Assembly (NCBI RefSeq): GCF_009758125.1
Contig: NZ_WRXO01000002.1
Span: 806,001-870,000 of the forward strand
Length of the DNA: 64,000 nt
From: Chitinophaga oryziterrae
Lineage (GTDB): Bacteria > Bacteroidota > Bacteroidia > Chitinophagales > Chitinophagaceae
Direction of reading: 5' to 3'
Part shown: positions 33,547-42,939 of the stretch, one piece after another
Numbering within the stretch: the first letter of the stretch is position 1
How the letters are laid out: every line of letters begins with the position of its first letter
Made by a program: the position numbers and the translations under genes
The notes under the pieces: model-generated
What the model was told of the DNA's origin: nothing
What the model saw: the letters and a program-made list of their open reading frames with translations, nothing else
Database searches by the model: none

Positions 33547-35817
33547 GTGTACAGACTATTTATTCTACTATTTTTTACAGGAACATTGGCGAATGCCCAG
33601 GATCTCACTCACTATGTGCAACCAATGGCCGGAACGGCCGCGGCTACTACTAAATCGGCATTGAAGCACGGAACAGGCGGTGAATTGTTTGCCAATACTA
33701 TCCCGGCCGTTACAATGCCCTTCGGTATGACGCAATGGACTCCGCAAACCCAGATGGGTGAAAAAAAGTGTAGGACACCTTACTATTACAGAGATACGTT
33801 ATTCAATGGCATAAGGGGCTCCCACTGGCTGAGCGGTTCCTGCACACAGGACTATGGCAGCGTTACCGTAATGCCGGTAACAGGTGTGCTTAAAACTGCT
33901 GATTATAGCGTGCGCTTTAAACATACGGATGAGAAATCGACCCCATACGGATACCGTATCAATCTGAGGGAGGAACAGGTAGAGGTCGCTGTTACATCAA
34001 CACCACGCTGCGGCCTTATGCAGTTTAAAATGGATAAAGCCGATAGCTTGTACCTGCTGATAACACCTAACAGTGATTACCATGAAGGCTTTATTAAAAT
34101 AGATGCTGAGAAGGGGGAGATATATGGTTATAACCCCGTTCACCGTATTTACCAGGGCTGGGGTAAACAGGCTGGCTTTAGCGGTTACTTTGTGATCCGG
34201 TTTGAAAAAAGGATCGATAGCAAAGGTACTTTTGCCATGAGTGAAATATTCAGCGCAGATAGTATCAGTAATCAACCTGGCATAGGCGCTTATGTGGGAT
34301 TTAAAATGGATAAAGGAGAACATCTCAGCATCCGCATAGGTACTTCATTCACAGGTATAGAAGGGGCCAGGAAAAACCTTACAGCAGAAACAGGAACGAC
34401 AGACTTTGTGACGGCATTAGCTAATTGTAAAACCATCTGGCAAAAGACATTGAGCCAGATTAAGGTGGAGACAGATAATGAGCGGGACAAGGAAATCTTT
34501 TATACCTCTTACTACCACGCCATGCAGCAGCCACGCTTATTCAATGATGTGGACGGGCTGTATCCGATGTTCTCTTCGGATTATCAGAATGCTACGCTGA
34601 CCCAGGGTAATTATTATGATGATTTCTCTATGTGGGATATATACCGGGCACAGATACCGTTGTTCGAAATACTGAATCCGCCGTTTATTAATAATCTGGT
34701 ACAATCACTTATTCTGAAAGGTAAACAAGGCGGCTGGATGCCCATATTCCCCTGCTGGAACAGTTATACTTCAGAGATGATAGGAGATCACCCTGCTTCA
34801 GTGATCAGCTCTGCTTACCTGAAAGGAATACGTAATTATAATGTGAATGAAGCATATGAGATATTAAGACGTAATGCTTTTAGTACGCCTGCCAGTAAAG
34901 CAGATTACATAGAAGGGAAGGGCAGGAGAGCGCTGGAGAGTTACCTTAAATACCACTATATTCCGCTGGAAGACAGCGTGAAGGATGCCTTTCACAAGCA
35001 GGAACAGGTAAGCCGTACACTGGAATACGCTTATGATGATTATGCGCTGGCACAGTTTGCGCAAGTGATGGAGAAAACGACCGACTATCAACTGCTGATC
35101 AAAAGGGCGGGTTATTACGCGAATGTATTTGATAAGAAAACGGGTATGGTGAGAGGGCGTCATGCAGATGGCAGCTGGATAACCCCCTATCACCCTGATG
35201 AAAGGGAAAGTTATATTACGGAGGGAACAGCCAGGCAATACACCTTTTACGTACCACATGACGTAAGTGGATTGAGCCAGTTAATGGGTGGCAGCCGGAA
35301 GCTGGAAGCTTCACTGGATAGTTTGTTTATTAAAAAGGAATACTGGCATGGTAATGAGCCAGGGCATCAGATATCTTTCATGTACAACTACACCGCATCT
35401 CCCTGGAAAACACAGGAACAGGTGCGTAAGATCTTATCAGAAGAATATAGCAATGGGCCAGGGGGATTAGGTGGTAATGATGATGCCGGACAGATGTCTG
35501 CCTGGTATATGTTTGCCTCGATGGGTTTTTATCCCGTGAATCCTGTAGCGGGCGAATATCTGCTGAGTGCTCCTGTATTTACGCATGTATCCGTTAGTTT
35601 ACCAAGAGATAGAACTTTTGAGATTATTTGTCATAAGACCAGCAAAACGGCTAAATATATTCATCAGGCTAAGTGGAACGGAGTATTACAGGCAAATAAT
35701 TTTATTACTTACAGCAACATTATGCATGGTGGTAAACTGGAGTTATATTTACAGGATACTCCTGATAAAATATGGGGAAGCAACCCTGTCAATCAACCAA
35801 AAGGGATGACCAAATAA
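33547..35817 (+). CDS. GH92-family glycoside hydrolase (alpha-mannosidase type)
   Basis: 756 residues if the GTG at 33547 is the start; this is chosen because only it supplies a signal peptide (LFILLFFTGTLANAQ), and no ATG precedes it in frame. Typical GH92 pieces: HYVQPMAGTAAATTKSA, GGELFANTIPAVTMPFGM, the central YYHAMQQPRLFND, and GGLGGNDDAGQMSAWYMFAS with the catalytic Asp pair and the final GFYPVNP. GH92 are calcium-dependent inverting exo-alpha-mannosidases acting on N-glycan or yeast-type mannan. It is followed after one base by the GH28 gene. Confidence 0.92.
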   Translation: MYRLFILLFFTGTLANAQDLTHYVQPMAGTAAATTKSALKHGTGGELFANTIPAVTMPFGMTQWTPQTQMGEKKCRTPYYYRDTLFNGIRGSHWLSGSCTQDYGSVTVMPVTGVLKTADYSVRFKHTDEKSTPYGYRINLREEQVEVAVTSTPRCGLMQFKMDKADSLYLLITPNSDYHEGFIKIDAEKGEIYGYNPVHRIYQGWGKQAGFSGYFVIRFEKRIDSKGTFAMSEIFSADSISNQPGIGAYVGFKMDKGEHLSIRIGTSFTGIEGARKNLTAETGTTDFVTALANCKTIWQKTLSQIKVETDNERDKEIFYTSYYHAMQQPRLFNDVDGLYPMFSSDYQNATLTQGNYYDDFSMWDIYRAQIPLFEILNPPFINNLVQSLILKGKQGGWMPIFPCWNSYTSEMIGDHPASVISSAYLKGIRNYNVNEAYEILRRNAFSTPASKADYIEGKGRRALESYLKYHYIPLEDSVKDAFHKQEQVSRTLEYAYDDYALAQFAQVMEKTTDYQLLIKRAGYYANVFDKKTGMVRGRHADGSWITPYHPDERESYITEGTARQYTFYVPHDVSGLSQLMGGSRKLEASLDSLFIKKEYWHGNEPGHQISFMYNYTASPWKTQEQVRKILSEEYSNGPGGLGGNDDAGQMSAWYMFASMGFYPVNPVAGEYLLSAPVFTHVSVSLPRDRTFEIICHKTSKTAKYIHQAKWNGVLQANNFITYSNIMHGGKLELYLQDTPDKIWGSNPVNQPKGMTK

Positions 35818-35818
35818 T

Positions 35819-37285
35819 ATGAGAATGTTTAAGTATCTGCTGCTGATTTTTTTGTGTAATACTGCTGTATCGCAGGTAAAGAAGCCATCTGTTTTTAATA
35901 TTGCAGATTATGGCGCTGTCAATGATAGTCATACAGATAATGCCATCGCTATTCAAAAAGCCATTGATGCATGCAATGCTGCCGGTGGGGGAAAAGTAGT
36001 AGTGCCATCAGGCGTATTTCTGACCGGGCCATTTGAATTAAAATCATATATCACATTGGAGGTGGAAAACGGGGCTAAATTATTAGCGAGCCCGGATGAA
36101 CATCTATACACCAAAAGTGCTTTCAAGGAAAACAAAGGAGAGGGTACTTTATGGATCAGCGGACAAAACCTGGAGAACGTCACCATCTGTGGCGCGGGTA
36201 CTATCGATGGTAATGGTATCTCGTTTATGGGTAAGGAACTGGATGATTCCTATGAACTGAAACCGTTTAATATCATTGATCCACGCCCGCACTTACTGAC
36301 TATCACCGGAGGAAAAAACATCCGTATCCGTGATCTCAACATCAGTAACTCCGCTTACTGGACCGTTCATTTAATAGGCTGCAATGATGTGGCTATTGAT
36401 AACCTTACTTTATTAAACAGCCTGAAAGTACGGAACAGCGACGGTATTGATGTTGATCATAGCAAAAATGTACGCATCAGCAATAGTTATATAGAATCAG
36501 GAGATGATTGTATCTGCCTGAAGAACCGCAGGGAGTTTGAGGAATATGGTATCTGTGAGAACATAACCGTGAGCAACTGCACGATGACTTCACGTTCATG
36601 TGCCATCAAGATAGGATCGGAGAATATGGACAGTATACGCCATGTAGTATTTAACAACTGCATTATCACTAAGGCCAACCGGGGCATTGGTATCCAGAAC
36701 AGGGACGAGGGTACGGTAACCGATGTGATCTTCTCCAACATCATTGTTGATTCGCATTTATTTTCGGATGTCTGGTGGGGTAAGGCAGAACCCATTTATA
36801 TAACGGCATATCGCCGTGCTACGGCTAACAATAAGGATGCTGGCTGGCGTTTACCCAAAGGTGTAAAAGAAGGTAAGGTGGGCAGGGTAAGCAATATCTA
36901 CTTTAACAATATAGAATGCCGCAGCGAGAATGGTATTTACATAAGCGGTGAATCAGCGGATAAAATAAGTAACATTCATTTTAATAATATTGATGTTAAT
37001 GTTGCTAAAACTACTACCATACCAGGTGGTAGTTACGACAGACGTCCAAGCAACGCTTCACCTTTTGTAGAAGGCAGCACGGCTGCTTTTTACCTGGATC
37101 AGGCAACTGATATCAGCATTCATGATTGTTCGGTAAAATGGGGCAGCCATCCACCTGCTTACTATACACATGTGCTGGAAGCCTACAAGGTAGGAGGTCT
37201 GAAAATTAACCAGCTGGACGGGCATTCTGCTTTCCCCGGAAAGGTAAAGGATCAGGTGACAGAAGATGTCAGGCAGGATAAATAG
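35819..37285 (+). CDS. GH28-family glycoside hydrolase (polygalacturonase-like)
   Basis: 488 residues; signal peptide about 1-19. Right-handed beta-helix with FNIADYGAVNDSHTDNAIAIQ at the N-terminus, NSDGIDVDHSKNV and ESGDDCICLKN, the two Asp-bearing motifs. Where polygalacturonases have G-H-G the sequence reads TSRSCAIKIGSE and the R-I-K region reads RGIGIQNRDEG, so the canonical histidine is absent, as in other GH28 subfamilies. Acid-sugar or branched pectin-type substrate is likely but unproven. Its last 17 bases overlap the 3' end of rpiA on the other strand. Confidence 0.88.
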   Translation: MRMFKYLLLIFLCNTAVSQVKKPSVFNIADYGAVNDSHTDNAIAIQKAIDACNAAGGGKVVVPSGVFLTGPFELKSYITLEVENGAKLLASPDEHLYTKSAFKENKGEGTLWISGQNLENVTICGAGTIDGNGISFMGKELDDSYELKPFNIIDPRPHLLTITGGKNIRIRDLNISNSAYWTVHLIGCNDVAIDNLTLLNSLKVRNSDGIDVDHSKNVRISNSYIESGDDCICLKNRREFEEYGICENITVSNCTMTSRSCAIKIGSENMDSIRHVVFNNCIITKANRGIGIQNRDEGTVTDVIFSNIIVDSHLFSDVWWGKAEPIYITAYRRATANNKDAGWRLPKGVKEGKVGRVSNIYFNNIECRSENGIYISGESADKISNIHFNNIDVNVAKTTTIPGGSYDRRPSNASPFVEGSTAAFYLDQATDISIHDCSVKWGSHPPAYYTHVLEAYKVGGLKINQLDGHSAFPGKVKDQVTEDVRQDK

Positions 37286-37940
37286 GCATGATAACCTGTA
37301 TCCCGTTCTCTCCGGCAATAATGGCTTTCGCCGCCATCCTGTAAAACAAAGAATGATCAACTACTCCCGGTATCATTTTAATATGTGTATTCAAACCGGC
37401 AAGAGCAGGCAGCTTTGTAAAGGTAACGTCTAATAAAAAGTTGCCATGATCAGAAATCACAGGACCATCCTTCTGATTACTCATCCGCAATACCAGCGAC
37501 GCATCCGGGAAATCTACCGACAGGCGTTCCCGTACAACCTGCAACGCCTGTGGTAAGATCTCTATCACTAACGGATAATTTAATTGAGGAACAAATTTCC
37601 CGGCATCACCTAATAAGATAAACTGATCAGCCATAGAAGCCAGTATCTTCTCCTTAGTATGAATACCACCGCCGCTCTTCAACGCATTCAGTTCAGCATC
37701 GAACTGATCACAGCCATCAAAATAAATATCTATTTTCTTCAAAGATGATGGTGACAACACTGTTAAGCCATGCTCTCTTAGCAGGTTAATCGTATTAAAA
37801 GATGAAGATGTAAACTTACAATCCTTCCCGATCAACTTCACCAGATGCGCAATTGTAGTGCCGGCACCTAAACCGATCGTCTGGCCATTGGCAATTATTT
37901 TCGACGCTGCAATAGCGGCTTCCATTTTATAATCGGTCAT
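37269..37940 (-). CDS. rpiA: Ribose-5-phosphate isomerase A
   Basis: An upstream in-frame ATG (37997) would start inside the SDR gene; MTDYKMEAAIAASKII at 37940 is the normal start, 223 residues. Family motifs: IGLGAGTTIAHLVKLIG (substrate phosphate loop), YFDGCDQFD (catalytic Asp region), LKSGGGIHTKEKILA (K and E of the active site). Interconverts ribose-5-phosphate and ribulose-5-phosphate in the pentose phosphate pathway. 28 bases behind the SDR gene; its 3' end overlaps GH28 tail-to-tail. zwf lies 6.5 kb away, on the opposite strand. Confidence 0.95.
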   Translation of the reverse strand: MTDYKMEAAIAASKIIANGQTIGLGAGTTIAHLVKLIGKDCKFTSSSFNTINLLREHGLTVLSPSSLKKIDIYFDGCDQFDAELNALKSGGGIHTKEKILASMADQFILLGDAGKFVPQLNYPLVIEILPQALQVVRERLSVDFPDASLVLRMSNQKDGPVISDHGNFLLDVTFTKLPALAGLNTHIKMIPGVVDHSLFYRMAAKAIIAGENGIQVIMPIYPA

Positions 37941-37968
37941 ATCTTTATGTTTTAATAAAAGTTTATCC

Positions 37969-38928
37969 CTATTCCACCGGGTAAGGCCCCTCTGCAAATG
38001 TTTCCGGATGATATCCCTTGGAACCTACCAACAGGGAAAGCGGACTGCGCAGCCCATTATCAAGCACATACCTGAAATCATAAAGAGGTGTCCAGCCAAG
38101 ATCCACACGGGCACGTTCATTCACATATACCCTGTCCATGACAGGGAACATCCGCCAGCCTTTACGGGCATAGATCGCTTCATAGCCGGGGAAAAGTCTG
38201 CGTAATACGGCCGGCGTATCAACCCGTAATGCTGCCATGTCGTTTAAGGTAAACGGGGTAGTGGCGCTGATAATATACTTGCCAAAACCAATAGCAGCAG
38301 CACGTTCTGCTGCCAGTATATGAGCATTCACCACATCCTGTATCTCCACCCGCCGGGAAAGGTATTCATTTGTTTTTAAGTTTTCGTCCGCATAAGTGTC
38401 CCGCGCACTTTTATGATCATCTTCCTCAGGGAAAAACCTTGATGTGCGTAATACAATACACGGCAGCCCCTGGTTGCGGTGGAACAACTGGCAAAGGTCT
38501 TCAGCAGCGGCTTTGGTTACGCCATAGATGTTCTTCGGGACAGGTGTTACGTCCTCTGTGATCCAGGCAGCAGGGGAACCTGCAGGCGGAATAAGGGCAT
38601 CGCCAAATACACTGGTCGTACTGGTAAAGATGAACGATTCCACACCGGCAGCCACCGCTTCTTCCAGTAAATTAAGCGTACCGGTAATGTTCGTATCTAT
38701 GAACTGCTGACGGCTATGCGTGCCTACATGCGGTTTGTGCAGGGTAGCAGTATGATACACTGTTTTCACCCCTGCCAGGCAACGCTTAACAAAAGCCCTG
38801 TCGGTAACAGATCCCTGATGAGTAGTAAAGGGTGAGGCCGTAATGTCCATGCCTGTCACATTCCCTTTTAACGTGCGAATCAGCGCCTCTCCAAGATGAC
38901 CGGCGCTTCCTGTAACTAAAACTTTCAT
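37969..38928 (-). CDS. NAD(P)-dependent extended SDR (epimerase/dehydratase family)
   Basis: 319 residues. N-terminal Rossmann motif VTGSAGHLG (Gly7-x-x-Gly10-x-x-Gly13), SVTD and the TAT-rich loop, FTSTTSVFGD (catalytic Ser/Thr), then YGVTK (Tyr and Lys of the active site). The C-terminal half has the substrate-binding fold of sugar-nucleotide epimerase relatives. The exact substrate is unknown; no sugar-nucleotide cluster is nearby. First gene of a two-gene unit with rpiA and divergent from a Crp/Fnr gene with only 51 bases between start codons. Confidence 0.9.
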   Translation of the reverse strand: MKVLVTGSAGHLGEALIRTLKGNVTGMDITASPFTTHQGSVTDRAFVKRCLAGVKTVYHTATLHKPHVGTHSRQQFIDTNITGTLNLLEEAVAAGVESFIFTSTTSVFGDALIPPAGSPAAWITEDVTPVPKNIYGVTKAAAEDLCQLFHRNQGLPCIVLRTSRFFPEEDDHKSARDTYADENLKTNEYLSRRVEIQDVVNAHILAAERAAAIGFGKYIISATTPFTLNDMAALRVDTPAVLRRLFPGYEAIYARKGWRMFPVMDRVYVNERARVDLGWTPLYDFRYVLDNGLRSPLSLLVGSKGYHPETFAEGPYPVE

Positions 38929-38962
38929 ACTGCAAATGTAACCGGAGTTTATTAACTTCCCG

Positions 38963-38974
38963 GGACATTTGTCC
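38963..38974. promoter_or_regulatory. Inverted repeat GGACA-TT-TGTCC, possible operator
   Basis: Lies in the 51-base gap between divergent SDR and Crp/Fnr genes, 5 bases before the regulator's start codon. Autoregulation is inference from position and symmetry. Confidence 0.25.
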
Positions 38975-38979
38975 GGAAC

Positions 38980-39531
38980 ATGATCAGAACAAATTTACAA
39001 CTGCTTCATATTATAGAAAGCCTGTCGGAAAAGACGGAAGCTATTACACTACGCAATTATGGTGTTGGACAACGTATTATACAACAGGGACAGGAAGGGA
39101 AAAGCGTATATATTATAAAATCAGGCATTGCCAAATGCTTTATTACAGAAGATAACGATAAAGATTATATCCTTGAGTTTTTGGGAGAAGGGGAATTATT
39201 GGGGGAGATAGAGGCCATCAGGAAAGAGGTGGCTATCTGTAGTATAGAACCTGTTACACCTGTCAGCCTCTATACCATGAGTAACATAGAATTCATGCAG
39301 CTGTTAAAAACAAGACAGGATTTTAATGCGACGGTCATATCGCTCATGGCTACGCGGATATCCAATTCATCCATAAAAAGCGCAAGGCAACAGCTATATA
39401 CCTTATCCCAGATATTACCGCAGTTGTTATCCGCACTAAACGCCCAGCAGATCACCTTTACAAAACAGGACCTGTCGGAATACCTGGGGATATCAGTCAG
39501 GAGCCTCAACCGTTTACTGAAAACTACTTGA
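38980..39531 (+). CDS. Crp/Fnr-family transcription regulator
   Basis: 183 residues, shorter than classical members. Cyclic-nucleotide-binding roll about 15-110 (QRIIQQGQEGKSVYIIKSG ... FLGEGELLGEIEAI), long helix about 115-140, and a winged HTH about 155-180 (TKQDLSEYLGISVRSLNRLL). GEIEAIRKE sits where the cAMP phosphate-binding cassette would be, but the arginine and serine of CRP are not aligned, so cAMP binding is not implied. Divergent from the SDR-rpiA unit; 8 bases overlap tail-to-tail with the NTF2-like gene. Confidence 0.88.
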   Translation: MIRTNLQLLHIIESLSEKTEAITLRNYGVGQRIIQQGQEGKSVYIIKSGIAKCFITEDNDKDYILEFLGEGELLGEIEAIRKEVAICSIEPVTPVSLYTMSNIEFMQLLKTRQDFNATVISLMATRISNSSIKSARQQLYTLSQILPQLLSALNAQQITFTKQDLSEYLGISVRSLNRLLKTT

Positions 39532-39868
39532 GCAAAGGACGTGGATCAAACACCACTTTCAGCAACTTTACTTTCCCATCTTCCACAGTATACCATCCAC
39601 AACCAAATATGATCGTACCGGACATATCAAGATCATACAGCAGGCAGACATCATTGCCTTCCACAAAGACCTTCTTAACATCATATTTCAGCCTCATCTT
39701 CTCCATGTCGAGGAAGTAGGCCTCTGCACCTTCCCGGGTGCCTAAAACACCTTCAAATCGCATGTCAGGCATAACATATGTCCTCGCCAGCTGGAAATCT
39801 TCTTTATTGATGGCATCGATCAAAGCAAGCACAACTTCTTTAGCTGCTCCTACAGAATAGATCGTCAT
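39524..39868 (-). CDS. NTF2/SnoaL-like small protein
   Basis: 114 residues. Starts with the helix KEVVLALIDAINKEDFQLARTYV, then MRFEGVLGTREGAEAYFLDM, the cone-shaped NTF2-like pattern of one long helix, a turn, a short helix and a curved sheet (VKKVFVEGNDVCLLYDLD, ending KLLKVVFDPRPLL). This fold serves enzymes (isomerase, cyclase) and binding proteins; nothing here decides which. It lies 32 bases behind the efflux ATPase start on the opposite side and overlaps the Crp/Fnr gene end by 8 bases. Confidence 0.75.
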   Translation of the reverse strand: MTIYSVGAAKEVVLALIDAINKEDFQLARTYVMPDMRFEGVLGTREGAEAYFLDMEKMRLKYDVKKVFVEGNDVCLLYDLDMSGTIIFGCGWYTVEDGKVKLLKVVFDPRPLLK

Positions 39869-39900
39869 ATAGCATTGTTTTAACGATAATGGTTAAAAAA

Positions 39901-40581
39901 TCATGCCAGCCCAATAATCTTCCCATCCCTCATCTCAATGATCCTGTCGCTCTTCTCCGCAAAATCATTATCATGTGTCACTGTAATAATGGTCTTATTA
40001 TGCTCCCGGGCCAGCTGCTGAAAGATTTCAAATACAACGGCCGTGTTTTTACTGTCAAGGTTGCCGGTTGGTTCATCTCCCATGAGGATAGCGGGTTCAT
40101 TGATCAGCGCTCTCGCTATGGCAACACGTTGCTGCTGCCCGCCCGATATTTTGGATGCTGGCTTTAATGCCTGTTCTCCTACACCCAGCATCTTTAACTT
40201 TTCATGCGCATTATACTCAATCTCATCCTGCTTTAATTTCCCCAGTCTCATCGCAGGGATCATCACATTTTTAAGACAGGAGAAATCCGGTAATAAATAA
40301 TGAAACTGAAATACAAATCCCAGGTGCTGATTCCGGAATGCAGCAAGACTGTTTTGTTTATTACCGGTTATCTTTTGATCATTCAGCATTAAGGTGCCGG
40401 TATAATCCGTATCCATTGTTGAAAGGACGTACAACAAGGTAGATTTGCCGGAACCCGACTTTCCCGTGATAGACACAAATTCTCCTTTATTTATTTCAAA
40501 ACTCACATCAGAAAGTGCCTGGAACTTGTCTGGTACCAGGAAGAACTTATTTATATTTTCAGCCTTTAATGCAATACTCAT
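39901..40581 (-). CDS. MacB/LolD-type ABC transporter ATP-binding protein
   Basis: 226 residues. Walker A GKSGSGKST (about 39-47), Q-loop at FQFHYLLPDF, signature SGGQQQR (about 146), Walker B ILMGDEPTGNLD and H-loop ITVTHD. The LolD/MacB class is shown by the DEPTGNLD box and the partner permease. Last gene of a TolC-adaptor-permease-ATPase operon (10 bases behind the permease). It powers export of a small molecule, peptide or lipoprotein-type substrate across both membranes. Confidence 0.95.
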   Translation of the reverse strand: MSIALKAENINKFFLVPDKFQALSDVSFEINKGEFVSITGKSGSGKSTLLYVLSTMDTDYTGTLMLNDQKITGNKQNSLAAFRNQHLGFVFQFHYLLPDFSCLKNVMIPAMRLGKLKQDEIEYNAHEKLKMLGVGEQALKPASKISGGQQQRVAIARALINEPAILMGDEPTGNLDSKNTAVVFEIFQQLAREHNKTIITVTHDNDFAEKSDRIIEMRDGKIIGLA

Positions 40582-40591
40582 AATTGATATT

Positions 40592-41833
40592 TTATCCGCG
40601 AATAATCTGAACAGGGTCTACTTTAGAGGCTCTTATTGCCGGAATATACCCTGCAAGGAAGGAGGTGATAACACCAAACACCGCTCCCTGTATATAATGT
40701 CTGGGTTCAAACGCTATTGGCAGGTAAGTAACATTGCCTAAGCCTATATACATTTTAGAGACACTGTAAGAAATCCCCCAGCCCACTATCATCCCCAGGA
40801 TGGAGCCAATAATACCTATGAACAACGCTTGCAATACAAAGATGCTGATCACATGCCTTCCCTGGAAACCAACTGCTTTCAGGATAGCGATCTCTTTTAT
40901 CTTTTCATAAATGACCATGTTGAGGATGTTGTATATACCAAAACCGGCTACTATCAGTATGGTGATCACAACAGAATTGGCAATAACATCCCGGATCTTT
41001 TTTCCTGCCAGCGACTGCTCATTACTGCTCTGCCATGTTTCCACCGTATAACCGGTTTCCTGCTGAATACTTTCCGCAGTCGCAGGTGCATTGTAATAGT
41101 TTTTTATATTAATGTAGATGTCCGTAATATAACTCCTGTCTTTTTGTAACAGCTGCTGTACAACAGGGATGTTACAATAGGTCTTTGTATTATCTACTGT
41201 TTTAATAGTGGTCTTAAATATGCCTGTTACTTCCAGTGTTCTCGATGCTGTAGTACTGGTAACCGTAATATTGTCGCCTTTCTTAAGATTTAACCTCTCT
41301 GCCAGTCCAACGCCAATGATGATGCCATTGGGTTTGTTTATCAGTGATCTTACATCTCCCGTAATCATAGAAGAAGTAATGTCAAACATCTTATCCTGCT
41401 CCAGGATATTCACACCGAAAATATTACCGTTCTCCTCTACATTACTATTGCTGTAAATAATATTGGTGCTTACCTGCTTGCTCATGGAAATGATCTCTTT
41501 CCTCTTTTGCAGTTGCTGTAACACCACATCCGGATTGATGATCTTATTATCATCAGGTACAAGCTGGGGGTTACTGATCAGGTTAATGGTCTTATTGCCC
41601 ATATACCTGTCCAGCATCACATGATCACTGATCCTGTTATCATTGTATAACCTGATATGTGGCGTAGCGCTGAGCATTGTTTTTTCTGTGTATTCATTTG
41701 TTCCTGTAATCAGTGAATTCAGGAAGATGAACATGCTGATACCAAATGTTACGCCAAGGGCGGCTACGATTGTTTGTTTACGGCGTCCTACCATGTAAGT
41801 AAATGCGACTTCCGTATTGATACCTGATTTCAT
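40592..41833 (-). CDS. MacB/FtsX-type ABC transporter permease
   Basis: 413 residues. N-terminal membrane helix about 22-42 after a short cytoplasmic start (MVGRRKQTIVAALGVTF), a large periplasmic domain about 45-275, and three helices in the C-terminal third (VVITILIVAGFGIYNILNMV; FVLQALFIGIIGSILGMIVG; VFGVITSFLAGYIPAIRA) with the FtsX motif EIAILKAVGFQG. Topology and the ASKVDPVQIIRG end are those of MacB-type permeases without a fused ATPase. Partner of the 226-residue ATPase and the adaptor encoded 4 bases upstream. Confidence 0.93.
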   Translation of the reverse strand: MKSGINTEVAFTYMVGRRKQTIVAALGVTFGISMFIFLNSLITGTNEYTEKTMLSATPHIRLYNDNRISDHVMLDRYMGNKTINLISNPQLVPDDNKIINPDVVLQQLQKRKEIISMSKQVSTNIIYSNSNVEENGNIFGVNILEQDKMFDITSSMITGDVRSLINKPNGIIIGVGLAERLNLKKGDNITVTSTTASRTLEVTGIFKTTIKTVDNTKTYCNIPVVQQLLQKDRSYITDIYINIKNYYNAPATAESIQQETGYTVETWQSSNEQSLAGKKIRDVIANSVVITILIVAGFGIYNILNMVIYEKIKEIAILKAVGFQGRHVISIFVLQALFIGIIGSILGMIVGWGISYSVSKMYIGLGNVTYLPIAFEPRHYIQGAVFGVITSFLAGYIPAIRASKVDPVQIIRG

Positions 41834-41837
41834 CGCC

Positions 41838-42938
41838 TTAATATGTTTTAATCAGCTTGTCAGAGATAGTTACACCCTTTATCACCTCTACCCAGTCAGT
41901 GGAAACTATGCCCGTCTGAATGCTAATGGTGTCGGTCTTTTTTTTATTTTTCACCAGCACTTTTCCATCAGCGCTGAGACAACTACGTGGTATAAGCAGG
42001 GCTTTATCCTTTTTTGCAACAATGATATTCGCCTGTAGTAAAGTACCATTGATCAATGGTGGATTATTCCCTTCGAAACCGGCATCCACTTTATATGCCT
42101 GGCTTTGGGTATCAAACAGGGGATATATTTTTGTTACGGAGGCATAATATGTTTTACCCTTCTCCGTGTTTAATTCCACCAGCACTTTCTGCCCTAACTG
42201 TATTTTGGCAATACTGGCTTCATCAACAGACAGTGAAATGACCAGCGTTTTACTATTCCCCAGGATGGCCAGTGCATCACCCTTTCTTACCAGGTCGCCT
42301 TTTCGTTTCAGCAGCGTATACACTGTATAGTTGCCGGGAGATTTTAAACTATAATAACCACTGTTGATAGCAGCCGTCTGTTGCTGGCTTCTGCTGTTGA
42401 TAACAGATTGTTCCAGGGTCAGCTTTGTAGCTGAAATATTTTGCTGAATAGCAGACACATTGTTGTCAGAACTCTTATAGGTTAATGCTGCATTATCCAG
42501 ATCTATCTTTGCGACAGAGTTGGTAGCATACAGCCTTTGCATTCTTTCCAGTTGTACTTTATCTGTAGACTGTTTTTCAAGCGCTGTATTTAATTGTTCC
42601 TGCAGCTGTTGTAATACGGCCGAATTGGATGCCGCATTTTTATTGGCAATAACCAGGTTCTCCGTGGCTGCCTGTTGCTGTACAGCGGCAGCGGCATTGT
42701 CCTGTTTAAAGATCAGCTGACCGGCAGTGACAGTATCACCTTCTTCTACCGGTACGTCTGTAATATAACCATCGTTTAAAGCCGTTAATGTAAACTGACC
42801 AGATGATTCAATATGTCCGGAAGCAAAGACGGCTTCTGTAACAGGTGCAATAACCGGAGAGACTGTTTCTCCTGATTTACTTTTGCAGGACGAAAGAAAA
42901 AAGACTGCTGATGTTAGTATAATGAGAATCTGCCTCAT
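41838..42938 (-). CDS. HlyD/MacA-type periplasmic adaptor lipoprotein
   Basis: 366 residues. Lipoprotein signal with Cys after SAVFFLSS. Biotinyl-lipoyl half motif near VPVEEGDTVTAGQLIFK, a long coiled-coil hairpin about 85-190 (AATENLVIANKNAAS ... QLERMQRLYATN), second lipoyl half at LLKRKGDLVRKGDALAI, then beta-barrel and membrane-proximal domains. It bridges the inner membrane permease and the TolC-type channel encoded one base upstream. Signal set and gene order fit a MacA-type pump. Confidence 0.93.
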   Translation of the reverse strand: MRQILIILTSAVFFLSSCKSKSGETVSPVIAPVTEAVFASGHIESSGQFTLTALNDGYITDVPVEEGDTVTAGQLIFKQDNAAAAVQQQAATENLVIANKNAASNSAVLQQLQEQLNTALEKQSTDKVQLERMQRLYATNSVAKIDLDNAALTYKSSDNNVSAIQQNISATKLTLEQSVINSRSQQQTAAINSGYYSLKSPGNYTVYTLLKRKGDLVRKGDALAILGNSKTLVISLSVDEASIAKIQLGQKVLVELNTEKGKTYYASVTKIYPLFDTQSQAYKVDAGFEGNNPPLINGTLLQANIIVAKKDKALLIPRSCLSADGKVLVKNKKKTDTISIQTGIVSTDWVEVIKGVTISDKLIKTY

Positions 42939-42939
42939 G

